NCBI GenBank assembly: GCA_023212645.1
Contig: JALBYC010000004.1
Coordinates: 682,001-746,000, forward strand
Reading direction: 5' to 3'
Source: Farysia itapuensis
Taxonomy: Eukaryota > Basidiomycota > Ustilaginomycetes > Ustilaginales > Ustilaginaceae
Length of the DNA: 64,000 bases
The notes beneath the pieces were generated by a model, which saw only the letters and a list, made by a program, of their open reading frames with translations, did no database searches and was not told the origin of the DNA. How positions within the stretch are numbered: position 1 is the first letter of the stretch; each line of letters opens with the position of its first letter. This document shows, in pieces, positions 17,361-27,987 of this stretch. Made by a program: the position numbers and the translations under genes.

Positions 17361-20345
17361 ATGGCAACACCTCCATCCTTGCACTCACCTTCCGACATTG
17401 CAAGTATGGCCACCAGCATCACAGAGTCACAGACCGTGCGTCAGCCGCGCGATGGGCCCAGCAGCACGCCCGAAGCACAACGCACCAACAACATCGACGA
17501 CGACGAAAACGAAGAAGACGAAGAGGGGAAACCGTCTTCCCAATCACCAGCCACGAAGCGAACACAGACCTGCTTTCGCTGCAGACAGAGCAAAGTCAAG
17601 TGCGTATTTGACGACAACAGTCCCTCTTCTTGTCGCCGATGCACACGCTTGGCAGTCAGCTGCGAGATGCAGGGCAAACGAGAACCTCTGAGCTGGCAGA
17701 CGCGTGTACAGAATCAGCTCGCTGCACTCGAGGGCACGCTGCAGACGTTCCTGGACAAGCAGGCATCGGGCAGCACCCTGCCTCCATTACAGCAGTCGCA
17801 CGCATCGAGGCTGAGAGAGTCGTATCCCTCCACGCCTGGCGACTCGAGTGGCAGAAGCGCTGGAAGCACGAGCGGCGTTTACTTCGACTCATCTGCTCCC
17901 TCGGGCTCCAAGAAGAGAAGAAGAGTGCAGGCAGGTGACGCATACGCTGCCAACGCAGCTCTTGCGGCAGGTAGTCCGCTCTCATACCAAAGTCAGTACG
18001 GTGGAGCTTCGTTGGGTGGCTACCCTGCCTCCTTCTCGCCTCGGTTTCCAGATGTAGAGCGCAGCCACCATCATGACGGTGCCGAGGTCTTGCATTCCTT
18101 TGCATCGCAAGGCTACGCCAACACACCACGCGGTGGTCACTCTGCTGCTGTAGATGGAGGCAGCAGCACTGGCGAGAATCGTGACGCATTCCCAGCGTCA
18201 GGCACCGCTGAAGAAGAGCATGACCAAGCTTCGAGACCGCTTGCAGCCATCCAGAAGCTCCGCATGAGTGTACTGGATCGCAAGAAAGACATACATCGTT
18301 CAAGCGAGCGGGTGTTTCCCAACCTGTATCATCTCGCTACCGTTGACGTTGGCAGCAAGGATCCTCGGCCCAACGTGATCAAGCAGGACCTCGTTTCGCC
18401 GTCAGATGCTGTGGTGTTGTTTCAGTTCTATGCCGACTATTTGGACCAGTACAGCTTTGGTTTCCCCACGTACAGACCAGATGCCATCATGTCGCCTATG
18501 ATTCTGACTTCAGTCGTCGCCGTAGCCTCACTCCATCATGCGCAGCTGAACACTATACACGCCCCTCTCAAAATGGATCTGATGGCTCGTTTGCAGACCG
18601 ATGATCCCAGCTTCCCCTGCTCCGACGTCTACGAGACCCTTTTCTCTTCGTCCATCGCTCGCTCGTCGCAAAACAACTTTTCAAACAGCCACAACAACAA
18701 CAATCTACAATTCGAAAAGGAGCTGGATCCAGAGCTTGGCATTGGTGTCGAAGAAATTGTAGGTGCGTCGCTCTTCGCTACCTGGTTTGGTGGAAAGCGA
18801 GCATGGATGGCTTCTCGACTGGCTCGCTGGTGGTCCGCCAAGTTTCTTCGACAGCAGCAACATCCTGCCATGATGACAATGGGCGAGATCATGAGCATTC
18901 TCCCACCACCGAGAGATCTGGGCAAGCAGGACCTCTTGAGGGTTTGGCTCAGTGCCTATGTGACTGAAATCCACCAGGCGTGCATGGAGGGCACGCCTTC
19001 CATTGCCGGCCTTTCGAGTCCCTTTGCCGTTTGCGACTCGTTGCAGTATTCCCGCGGGCTGTCGCAGCGTACCACGCTCCGCGACCGCATCCTGATCTTG
19101 CACTCAAAGATTGCGTGGATCGTAAGCAAGGCATATCACATTGCAGGCTCAGGCAGCTCTGACTGGAGCAAGGCAGAGTCGTCCACCGGCAAGACAGCTG
19201 CCAAAGCCGCCGGCTCTACCACCAGTGGCACCGGCTCCGTCGTCAATGCTGCTGACAGGGCCGGCCAACACTGTCAATCTTGCAGAGACACGGGGCGCAG
19301 CCATCTCGCTATCCACAGCGTTGGCAGCACACGAGACCTGGCTGCATCCGCATCGCCCTTTTCCGACGCGTCTGCTTGTCTGCAGTCCATCCTGGATGCA
19401 TTTGAAGAGCTCGATTCTTGTCAGGAAGAGATGGCGGGCAAGCTGGATGCACAGGCTATCGGTGAACCAGAGAGCATGTTGTACTTGGACTTATTCCTTG
19501 CTCGTGTACTGATCGCATCGATTGGCTGCGACTTTCTCGATTCGACACTATGGGATGGCAGCTTGGGTCAGCTGTCTTCCAGTGCACGCCGGCGTTCGGG
19601 CATTGGCTCTGGCAACAACGCAGCCGAGGCCGAGTTGCAAGACTTGCGCAATCGAGCTTTGCGAGAGAGCCTGACTCGCGGTGTAGAAGCAGCGATGCGG
19701 TCCCTCGAGCTTGTCTGCTTCCCCTCGTCCGCGGCTCAGATCGAAGGACCGGCGCGAGGCACCGAGATATCGATCAATCTGTTGGTGCTGCCGCTATGGT
19801 TCCACTGGGCGCTGACTCGCTCTGTGCTCTTTCTGATGAACATGCTCGCAGAGTATCCGGAACGACTGCTGCCGCGCGACCGTGCAAGGAGTGCCGATTT
19901 GATCTATACCTTCCTCGACATCTACTCGAAGCACATTGGGCATGCCAACATGGTGCTCAGCCATGGTACCACGCAACGCCCACCTGCACCCGATCCTCAG
20001 ACACAAACCCACGCGTGGTCTCCCTCGACGGGAGAATCCAGCGATCATCTCGGCGCCGCCGCCGCTGCTGCTGGTGCTTCTCGTTCCGCCAACTCCAGAA
20101 TGTCCAACGCCACAGTCGCTTCTGCTGCAGGCAGCAGTAGTGCCAGCTCGACTACCAACAACATTACCTCGAGTGCAAGTGCAACAGATCATACAGCACC
20201 TTCCTCGACCAGCTGGCATACAAGCGCTCACAATCCGCACGACTTGCAGCACCCCCCAGACGTCTCGCTCCAGCACCCAGCCACACCCCTGCTCGACACA
20301 CTCAACCAGTGCATCACCTGGGCCAGACACGGCGCCGTACTGTAA
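17361..20345 (+). CDS. Zn2Cys6 fungal-type transcription factor
   Basis: 994 residues, one exon. An acidic tract (47-56) is followed by the binuclear zinc cluster with Cys71, 74, 81, 91, 94 and 101 (C-x2-C-x6-C-x9-C-x2-C-x6-C). A Ser-rich region comes next, and the middle part (about 330-850) has the helical character of the fungal transcription-factor domain, including LFQFYADYLDQYSFGFPTYR. The C-terminal 120 residues before the last 30 are Ala/Ser-rich. The start could also be Met16 (17406). The target is unknown; its position behind a sugar permease suggests, but does not prove, control of sugar-use genes. Confidence 0.85.
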   Translation: MATPPSLHSPSDIASMATSITESQTVRQPRDGPSSTPEAQRTNNIDDDENEEDEEGKPSSQSPATKRTQTCFRCRQSKVKCVFDDNSPSSCRRCTRLAVSCEMQGKREPLSWQTRVQNQLAALEGTLQTFLDKQASGSTLPPLQQSHASRLRESYPSTPGDSSGRSAGSTSGVYFDSSAPSGSKKRRRVQAGDAYAANAALAAGSPLSYQSQYGGASLGGYPASFSPRFPDVERSHHHDGAEVLHSFASQGYANTPRGGHSAAVDGGSSTGENRDAFPASGTAEEEHDQASRPLAAIQKLRMSVLDRKKDIHRSSERVFPNLYHLATVDVGSKDPRPNVIKQDLVSPSDAVVLFQFYADYLDQYSFGFPTYRPDAIMSPMILTSVVAVASLHHAQLNTIHAPLKMDLMARLQTDDPSFPCSDVYETLFSSSIARSSQNNFSNSHNNNNLQFEKELDPELGIGVEEIVGASLFATWFGGKRAWMASRLARWWSAKFLRQQQHPAMMTMGEIMSILPPPRDLGKQDLLRVWLSAYVTEIHQACMEGTPSIAGLSSPFAVCDSLQYSRGLSQRTTLRDRILILHSKIAWIVSKAYHIAGSGSSDWSKAESSTGKTAAKAAGSTTSGTGSVVNAADRAGQHCQSCRDTGRSHLAIHSVGSTRDLAASASPFSDASACLQSILDAFEELDSCQEEMAGKLDAQAIGEPESMLYLDLFLARVLIASIGCDFLDSTLWDGSLGQLSSSARRRSGIGSGNNAAEAELQDLRNRALRESLTRGVEAAMRSLELVCFPSSAAQIEGPARGTEISINLLVLPLWFHWALTRSVLFLMNMLAEYPERLLPRDRARSADLIYTFLDIYSKHIGHANMVLSHGTTQRPPAPDPQTQTHAWSPSTGESSDHLGAAAAAAGASRSANSRMSNATVASAAGSSSASSTTNNITSSASATDHTAPSSTSWHTSAHNPHDLQHPPDVSLQHPATPLLDTLNQCITWARHGAVL

Positions 20346-20923
20346 GCTCCAAGCCCGGAGCTCCTGGTCGCAAAACAATCCAACCGGCAATAATTGTGCC
20401 AACACGTTTGCAGCGCTGTCCGAGCCAAGATCGGAGAGTCCGGACCGGTACCGTTTGTACCGTTAAACGAGCCTAGCATAGGCGGCTGAGGGCTGCTGTT
20501 CCTGCACATGTGGCTTGACTTTGTTTATGCCGAGAAGTAATGATGCTGTACCGTCTCGCCTGCATTTGTGTTCGTGTGTGGGGAGTGGAGTGCGGGGCGG
20601 GGGACTGGGCGGTTCCTGGGTGGTGCGGAGGGGCGCGTGGGGGAGAAAAAGGCGAGAGCTCGTCGGACCGAGCTCGGCGGTCTAGTGTACACGCCAGTAA
20701 AAATTGGGTTTCGTTTGGTGGAAAATGGCGCAGGTATCATTGGACGTGGGCGGGTTGGAGAGCAAGGAGCTCGGCGTGTGCTGCACCGAAACTGATAACA
20801 AGCGACTGCCAGTCTCGGACCCTACCTCAGAACTGTATAAAGGAAAAGCGCAGACGGCCAGTTAGCGGCGTGGCGCGGTCCTCTCCCTCCTACCACCGCA
20901 GAGAAAAGCTTTTACGCACAGTC
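20346..20923. other. intergenic with G-rich tract
   Basis: 578 bp. 20570-20650 is strongly G-rich on the plus strand (GGGGCGGGGGACTGGGCGG). A TATA element lies near 20836. I see no gene. Confidence 0.45.
20836..20842 (+). promoter_or_regulatory. TATA element of the Gfo/Idh/MocA gene
   Basis: TATAAAG sits 82-88 bp upstream of the ATG at 20924, on the correct strand. Confidence 0.5.
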
Positions 20924-22339
20924 ATGTCGATTGGAGACGTAGAAAACACGCGCAGGCCGGTCACGCTGGCCGTTTTGGGAGCTGGACAGCGAGGAAGCGC
21001 CTACGCTGCGTATGCCTTGCGCTACCCGGAGCTGTGCAGGGTCGTGGCCGTTGCAGATCCGTGGAAGTTCAGACGCAACAAGATGAGCACCATGCACAAG
21101 TAAGTTGTTCCCCCCCGGCCCCTACTCGAAGATTGACAGGATCAGGAGCTGACTCTGCTGGTGCACAGGGTGGAGGAAGCTAGACAGTTTGACGGCTGGC
21201 AGTCGTTTGCAAAGGCGTCGGCCGAAGGCAAGCTGTGCGATGCGGTGGCGATTTGCACAATGGACGACACACACGCCGAGGTAGTGTCGGCACTGGCTCC
21301 ATTGGGATACCACATTCTGTGCGAGAAGCCGATGGCCAATACGATCCAAGACTGTCTGAACATGGTTGACAGCATCGAAGCGTCCAATGCCAAAGCCGCC
21401 AGCGAGAGCGATAAGCTCGTGTTTGGGATCGGCCACGTACTGCGCTACTCGCCCTACAACCAGGCCGTCAAAAAGGTCATTGACTCTGGCGTGCTCGGCG
21501 AGATTGTCAATATCCAGCATATCGAGCCGATTGGCTGGCAGCACTTTGCACACAGCTACGTCCGCGGCAACTGGAAGTCGGAGGCGAGTAGCTGCTTCTC
21601 GCTCATGACCAAGTGCTGTCACGACCTCGACATCCTCTCGTTCTACATGGGCGATGACCGCCCCCACAAGCTGTCCAGCTTTGGATCTCTGAGTCACTTT
21701 AAGCCCTCGCGCAAGCCCAAACAGGCCAAAGACGCCCAACGTTGCACCGACTGCGACTACGAGCGTTCCTGCCCTTACAGCGCCAAGAAAATATATCTTG
21801 AACCAATCGGCGAGAAGCACGACCCGGAAAGATGGGCGCAGCACATTACCGACGTTGTCGACATCGAAAATGTCACCAAGGCGATAGAGCAGGGCCCCTA
21901 CGGCCTGTGCGTATACAACGGCCAGAACGACGTTGTAGACAATCAAGTGGTCAACATTGAGTTTGAGTCGGGCGCTACTGCCAACATTACCATGGTCGCC
22001 TTTACGGAAACGGTCTGCAACCGTCAGACGCGGATCCACGGGACCCGTGGCGAGCTGATCGGGGATATGGAGTCCTTTACCGTCTTTGATTTCAGCACAA
22101 AGCAGAAGCAATCCTTCACGCCGGAGAACGAGGGAGGCGGACACGGAGGCGGAGATCTCGGCCTTGCCCGCGCCTTTGTTAAAGCGGTAGCCGAGAAGGA
22201 CTCTTCCCACCTCGGCGTCACCCCACAAGACGTCCTCCGAAGTCATCTCATGGTCTACGCCGCTGAGACTTCCCGAACACAGGGCAAAGTCATCGATTAC
22301 AAGCAGTTTGAGCAGGAGCAGAAACAATTGTACTTATAA
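20924..22339 (+). CDS. Gfo/Idh/MocA-family NAD(P)-dependent oxidoreductase
   Basis: Two exons, 20924-21099 and 21169-22339, with a 69-nt intron (GTAAGT...TGCACAG) give 448 residues. The N-terminal Rossmann fold has AVLGAGQRG (Gly19, 21 and 24), and the family signature CEKPMAN (EKP 111-113) precedes the catalytic domain. That domain carries ARG-independent features such as HSYVRGNW and HDLDIL. A Cys-rich segment (CTDCDYERSC, about 240) is unusual for plain sugar dehydrogenases and may bind a metal. These enzymes oxidise sugars, inositols or related alcohols; the substrate here is unknown. It lies 86 bp tail-to-tail from the elongase gene. Confidence 0.82.
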
Positions 22340-22425
22340 TCTCACCCGAACGACACCATTCCAATCTATGTGCCATTCCATTGTGTCTATAAGCTTCGAG
22401 TGAGTTGAGGGGGAGAAAAGGGGGA

Positions 22426-23683
22426 TTATGACTTGGATGTAGGCTTTCCGTTTGGCTTCTGCACGCCATTTGGACTCTTTTGCGAGGCGGATGTGCCTTT
22501 GCTGCTCGCATTGCTCGTGGACGTACTCTTGAGGTAGGCTCGAATGAAGAAGTTGGCAAACAACCCCAGCAAGGGCTTACATGGCAACAACGACAAGACA
22601 GCGAGTCAGCAAACCTATTTTGCTTTTGAGAACAACGGCGAAAGAAGCAACTTACAAGCATGTAGCACGTGTTTACGTGTAAAGCAATCTCGGCGCCGGT
22701 AGACTGGAGACAGGTGGTTGGATCGACGGAATGAGAGCGTTGCAGCGCATAGTGGCGCAAGTCCCAGTCCGGAGCTAGAGCAGACTTGGAACTGGCAGCT
22801 TGTAGAACAAGGTCGGGACGCAACGAGGTGATGAGATACAGGTTTGTGATAAAGGTGCCGGATGCGATCTGGGCGATCTGTAGCGTGGTCAGATTACGCT
22901 TCACCGCGCGAGGAAAGGGCCATCGCATGGCAGAGCAGAAGTAGTAGCTGTACATGCAGGTATGCACAAAGCTGTTGAACAGGCAGAACACTGTTGATAC
23001 GATGCAAAGTCAGTCAGCAGTCGAGGCCTCGCATAGTGAAACGCACGATACGTACCCCAAACCGGCTGACTAGAGTAGCGGTAAGCAATCCACATGCAAA
23101 TGATAGCGCCAGCGTGGTGGTAAGACTGAAGATTCGACACTCGCTTTCCCTTGAGCAGCAAGACAACAGAGTCTAGCACCTCGTAGTACTTGCTGAGGTA
23201 GAAGAGATACGCATAGGGCCCCAGCATGTTGTTGACATTCGTCGGCATGGAGCACATGGCCAGCTTTGCGCCTTCCAGTCCAGCTAGATGGAAACCCTGA
23301 TGGAAGAAATGAGCGACAATGGGCAGCATCATGGCAAACGTCCAACCACTGTACACAGTCAGGAAGGCATTGTGCACCAGAATCGCACAGCGCAGAGTTT
23401 TTGCCCGAATGCCGGAGCCTTTGGTGTAGTCGTGGTTGCCATTGTTCTTCACCAGACTGTTGGCGGCGTGCGCAAGAAGGTAGTATGCTACCGAGAAGCC
23501 GAGCGGCAGTGCTGCGTTTAGTGTCCAGCTGTATGTCTGCGGAGACACGATGCGGGCCAAGATGGCGTCTGGATCCCGCGGGAATGTCGGATTGGGAGGC
23601 TTGGTGAGCAGATCAAGCCAACCGTTGCCCATGGGTGGATCCAGCGGATAGGGCGTGGTCTTTACACCCACGAGGATGGACAT
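22426..23683 (-). CDS. ELO-type fatty acid elongase (3-ketoacyl-CoA synthase)
   Basis: Three exons, 23683-23056, 22990-22656 and 22575-22426, give 370 residues. Donors are GTACGT and GTAAGT; acceptors are CAACAG and TGTAAG. It condenses malonyl-CoA with acyl-CoA in the ER. Evidence is the PLKYYEVLDS-like block LSKYYEVLDSVVLLLKGK, the histidine box in LQSYHHAGA, and the pairs MWIAYRYSSQPVW/VFCLFNSFVHTCMYSYYF across intron 1. The box reads QxxHH, not HxxHH. The last exon adds LLGLFANFFIRAYLKS and a Lys/Ser-rich tail. Two in-frame upstream ATGs (23785, 23809) exist, but MSILVGVKTTP is the more plausible start. Confidence 0.85.
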
Positions 23684-23888
23684 GATGGTGTGGTGCAGAG
23701 AGTGCCAACTAGCCAGGCGGGTGAGGCTCTCTGGTTGCCAAATTCGGCAGATATGCCTTAACGATGACCGCGATCCTTCTTCCATTCGAGGCTGACACGG
23801 ACACAACACGGATTATCTCATGGACCCTGGAAATACCACATTCACACACTGACCATTCCGCGTTTCACACGATTGCATTGCACACTGC

Positions 23889-25240
23889 CTACAGCTTGGA
23901 CTTGGGTGCCGGTCGATCAGGACCGTCTATTGCGTTTTGGCGGTAGAGCTGGATGCGTTGCTCGGCATCTGTCATGCCGAGTTGCAGCAGAATGTCGTCC
24001 GTGTGTTCGCCAGGGGTGAGGAGCATCTCCGCGGGATCCGACTCCCATTCCCCGCCTGGACTTCCCGCGGGTGGATTGGCAGGCGTGCGAGTCAGTCGCG
24101 GAGCCGGACTGGGCACGATAGGATTGCCATCGCCTACATTCTCTACCCCCGCACTTGGTTGGATCCCGTGTAGCGCAGCCTCATCTCGAGTGAGTACCGG
24201 CGCTACGCAGGCGTCAGTTCGCAAGAAATGCCTCTCCCACTCTGACCGTGGCAATTGAGCAAAGCATTGGGCGAAATAGTGACGCAGTTCCGGCCACAGT
24301 GCTCGGTCATGCTGTGTTTTGGGTGAAGGGTGTTTCGTGCCTTTCGGTGGCGTCGGTACTACGCGCCGGAGGATCTCGAGGAGCAGCTTGTAGAATTGTG
24401 GCTCAATGGCGCCGACGCTCATCCAGCCGCCGTCTTTACACTGATACACGCCATACCAGGGTGCCCCTCCGTCTAGCGTGTTTCTGCCACGAGAAGCATT
24501 GGTGCCGTCGTTCAGCACGGGACCCCAGTTGGGATGTGAGAGATAGCTTGACAAGAGCAAGAATGACGACACGTACCGCGCACCGGTCACCATGTCTGCC
24601 TCCACCACCTGCCCCTTCCCCGACTTTGCCCGCTCCAGCAATGCAATGAGTATGCCGAGGAGACAGATCATGGATCCACCGGCAAAGTCGCCGAGAATGT
24701 TGGATGGTGGTGCTGGCGCGCCCCCTGCGCTTCCGAGCATGGACAGAACACCACTAAGGGCAATGTAGTTGATATCATGTCCGGCCATATGTGCGTAAGG
24801 ACCGCTGCGCTGAAACCCTGTGAGGCGCGCAAACACTAGCCCTTTTTCCAGCTCGTTCTTAAAGTCTTCCGGCCCAAGACCCAGTCGTTCCAGCACACCA
24901 GGGCGGAAGGGATCGATGACCACGTCGGCAGACTGAATGAGCGACCTGATAATCCCATGCCCAGCCGGGTTCTTGGGCGAGACAGCAATAGATCGCTTCC
25001 CACGGCATAGACTGTCTGGGTTCAGAGACGAACCTGTCTTGTCGATCCGCACAACGTCTGCGCCGAAATCCGCCAGCACCATGCCAACAAACGGTCCCGG
25101 TGCCAATCCAGAGAACTGCACGAGTTTAAGTCCAGTGTCCATTGCTTTGCAACAAAGTCATCACCTACCTCTATAACCTTGATGCCTGCTAGAGGAAGTC
25201 TCTCGCCGGAAGAGCTGGTCCCACCGCCTAGCGTGACCAT
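23889..25240 (-). CDS. alpha-methylacyl-CoA racemase (CoA-transferase family III), peroxisomal
   Basis: Two exons, 25240-25169 and 25115-23889, with a 53-nt intron (GTAGGT...GTGCAG, phase 0) give 432 residues. The joined sequence reads IKVIE/FSGLAPGPFVGMVLADFGA, the classic opening of alpha-methylacyl-CoA racemases, which an unspliced start at 25142 would miss. Further family marks are DVVIDPFRPGVLERLGLGP, AGHDINY (active-site His) and GDFAGGS (active-site Asp). The C-terminus is -SKL, a type 1 peroxisomal targeting signal. It should equilibrate 2R/2S-methylacyl-CoAs before peroxisomal beta-oxidation. It lies 205 bp upstream of the elongase on the same strand. Confidence 0.9.
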
Positions 25241-25508
25241 CTTGTGGGAGTTCAGATGTGAGTGTCACTCGTCAAAGGTACGGGTCGGAATCACAAATAA
25301 CACCGATAGCCGGTGCAGCCAAAGCGAGATACACCAGCCAAACCAGATATGCATGCAAATTTCCAAGTCCCAAACCTAACACATGGATGCACTTTTCGAA
25401 GAATCAAGAGTGCTAAGTGACTCAAGCACGCACGCAAGCACGGACAGATGGAAGAGCGCACTATCTTTGAGCAGGGGGAGCGGAAGGTACAGCAGGAGAT
25501 GAGCGAGG

Positions 25509-26966
25509 CTACTTCTTTTTTCCGAGCAGGCCGCCAAGGAGACCGCTGCTTGACTTGCCGTTGCTGATCTTGCTACCGGGGAATTGCTGGGTTTTGGTGA
25601 AGTCAACCTTGACATTGGCGCATCCCGGGAATTTGTCCGCGAGTCTCTTGAGAGGTGCAGCAATCGCATTGTTGATCAGATCACTAGCAACATTGACGTC
25701 CGTGTACAAGAATCGCAGCTGCGAGGGGATGACACTCTCCACAAGAGCCTGGTACAGGTAGCACGAAAGAGCCGATGGATCCGACAAAAGCTTCTGTGTA
25801 TTGAACGCTCCACCGGTGAGATCGCCGACGTTAACACCTGCGAATGAGTTGATACTTCCCGTGTTGCCGCCGATCGAGAGCAGCTCAGGATGCTCGCTTC
25901 CAGACTTGACCAGATTGACCACAACATCAGCTAGGCTGAAACCTGCAGCAATCGGCCGGCGGTACCAATTCTCTGGGAATCTCTCGTGACCAGGCGTGTA
26001 GGTCAGAGCACCTGACTGAGCATCCCGAGTGATGGAGAAAAAGGGGAACAGGTTGGCCTCGTCGAGGTAAATGCGGTTGTTGCCGTTCTCATCGGCAGTG
26101 TTGTTGGCCATGAAGTTGACGATAAAATCGTGAGCAGCCGTAGTAACCACCAGACCGCCAAATGGAGAGTAGAAGAAATTAGGGTTCTTCTGGATCGAGT
26201 CCTGGAAGCGTTCCCAACAGTGCTCGGCAAGCACGTCGCGAGTGTAGACGTCTGCGCCACGGGTCTGATTGTTCTTGGCAATGTCAACCAGCTCCTGAAA
26301 GTAAGGGAGGTAGGTATGCACATTGTCGTTATTGGCACCGGGCTCATAGTAGTCACGTCGAGTCACGGAAGCATCTCCCTCATAGATGTTGTGAGTGTTG
26401 ATCCCCTGAGCTTGACCGCCGATCAGGTCGGTAACAACACCAGCGCCTGAGCCGGCAAAAGGACCACCGATAGACCACTCTTGCGAGGCAATGTTGCCTG
26501 TGAACACAGTGGCATACGCGGATAAAATGCCTCCCAGCTCAGGCGTAATGCCGTACACTTTTTCAACCACGTCGATGGCCTGGGTCAAAGAGACTACGCC
26601 GTTCCGAGGGAAGAAGCCGTGATTCGAGAGGACGTTCAGGCCAGGACAGGGTCCACGAATGTCGCCTTCACCAGGAGGTCGCCACTCGTGCTCGCCGGAC
26701 ACATCGAGATACTGCGCTGCTGCGTCAAATTTGAAGGAGTCCGGGTCGATTAGCGAGTCTTTGTCCCGCTTCTGAAGTCCAGCAACCTTGTTGGCAGACT
26801 TTTCGGAAGCCTCAAGAATTCGAGCTTTGAGCTTGGGACGCAGCTTGGCGCCCTGAGCGAGATTCCTGCCTTCCACCTGCTGAGCGACGGCGGGAAAAGC
26901 TAGTGCCCCACTAAGGAGAGAGAGCGAAATAGAAGCGGCCCCTGCAAGGCCAAGTCCAAACTTCAT
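25509..26966 (-). CDS. secreted heme-thiolate peroxygenase (UPO/chloroperoxidase family), copy A
   Basis: 485 residues, one exon. A signal peptide (about 1-24, ending GALAF-P) is followed by a propeptide-like basic region with KR at 66-67. Cys107 in GPCPGLNVLSNHGFFPRNG is the heme thiolate ligand of the family, and EGDASVTRRD (196-205) is the second conserved motif (Glu-Gly-Asp-x-Ser). The middle part holds NPNFFYSPFGG and AAHDFIVNF. The family uses hydrogen peroxide to oxygenate or halogenate organic substrates outside the cell. Copy B, about 1 kb upstream on the same strand, is nearly the same protein outside the N-terminus. Confidence 0.87.
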   Translation of the reverse strand: MKFGLGLAGAASISLSLLSGALAFPAVAQQVEGRNLAQGAKLRPKLKARILEASEKSANKVAGLQKRDKDSLIDPDSFKFDAAAQYLDVSGEHEWRPPGEGDIRGPCPGLNVLSNHGFFPRNGVVSLTQAIDVVEKVYGITPELGGILSAYATVFTGNIASQEWSIGGPFAGSGAGVVTDLIGGQAQGINTHNIYEGDASVTRRDYYEPGANNDNVHTYLPYFQELVDIAKNNQTRGADVYTRDVLAEHCWERFQDSIQKNPNFFYSPFGGLVVTTAAHDFIVNFMANNTADENGNNRIYLDEANLFPFFSITRDAQSGALTYTPGHERFPENWYRRPIAAGFSLADVVVNLVKSGSEHPELLSIGGNTGSINSFAGVNVGDLTGGAFNTQKLLSDPSALSCYLYQALVESVIPSQLRFLYTDVNVASDLINNAIAAPLKRLADKFPGCANVKVDFTKTQQFPGSKISNGKSSSGLLGGLLGKKK

Positions 26967-27987
26967 CGTTACTTGAACAAAGGTGGGCTAGAGTCGGGGA
27001 AGTTCTTTGAGAAGAGAGGTGCTCAGATGGTTGTTGTTGAAGGCTTGCCCGAAAGCAAAAAAACCGATGGGCTTTATATCCTTTGACAGATGATAGGACG
27101 GGACATCACGTCTTTGCTATACCTAGCCACTTACTCGTTCTTCCTTGGCCTTTGATCAGGCAAATTACGTGATGACTCTCCTCCGGAAAAGCCTTAGTCT
27201 GCACCTCCTATCCGCAGCTGTTTCTTCGAGGCGAAGCAGATACTGAAGACGTGCTCTGTCGTTAATGTGACAAACAATTTGCAGTTGAGCTTCGTAGAAA
27301 CTGCAAGTCCTTTGTCTTCCTGTGCGAATGGTCAGGCTACGAGCTAACGACTGCCGAACGCACATACCTCGGGTCAGCGTGTTATGCATTAGCCATCGAC
27401 TAGATCGTGTAGAGAGAAGAAGGCTTGTCTTGCATTCGCCAAGGCAAGTATTTGCCGCGACAGCAAGACGAAGGAGAGTCTGAGCATGTCGAATAGGGCG
27501 ACGCTAAGCGACGTGGGAAACTAGCCGAATGCAGACTGCGAATCATGTAGCTGGGATGACAAATGGCGAGATATCTATGGTGCGGCATTTGCGCAAAACC
27601 ACGAGCTTAGAACGCCAGCCCAAGGTCTGACCGAGAGGAAACTTGAGTCAAACTGTCTGTCAATCGAAGTCCCGTACCGGGCTTTGCGCCGCTGTCACTT
27701 TGTGCGAGCAATTGCCGGATACTCAGTGTTGGTGCTGAAGGCTAAGCTGAAAGCACATGCAGAAACCACTGCATTGCATGCTAGACGGCTTGACATTATC
27801 CGAATCCATGTTCTGGCAGATCAATTTGACGTGCTTTTCTACCGCGGTGGCGCTGATACTATGCGTACGTCAATTTCATCACTGCATGTTCGGCTCGCGT
27901 GCTTGACTCGAGTATCGCAAATTAACAAGATTAATCATCCTCTGTACGAATCGTGAATCTAGAACAAAGATGCGCTACTAAAAGATG
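26967..27987. other. intergenic between the two peroxygenase genes
   Basis: 1021 bp. It should hold the promoter of copy A and the terminator of copy B. Only short frames without family signal are found. A TATA element for copy A lies at 27073-27078. Confidence 0.45.
27073..27078 (-). promoter_or_regulatory. TATA element of peroxygenase copy A
   Basis: TATAAA on the minus strand, about 107 bp upstream of the ATG at 26966. Confidence 0.5.

Noticed and set aside
21122..22327. 401-codon open frame antisense to the Gfo/Idh/MocA gene
   Set aside because: It lies fully opposite a conserved spliced gene and shows no family motif; GC-biased codons of the real gene keep the antisense frame open.
25022..25240. 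73-codon frame as a separate small gene before the racemase
   Set aside because: Its first 24 codons are exon 1 of the alpha-methylacyl-CoA racemase; the remainder is intron and out-of-frame sequence.
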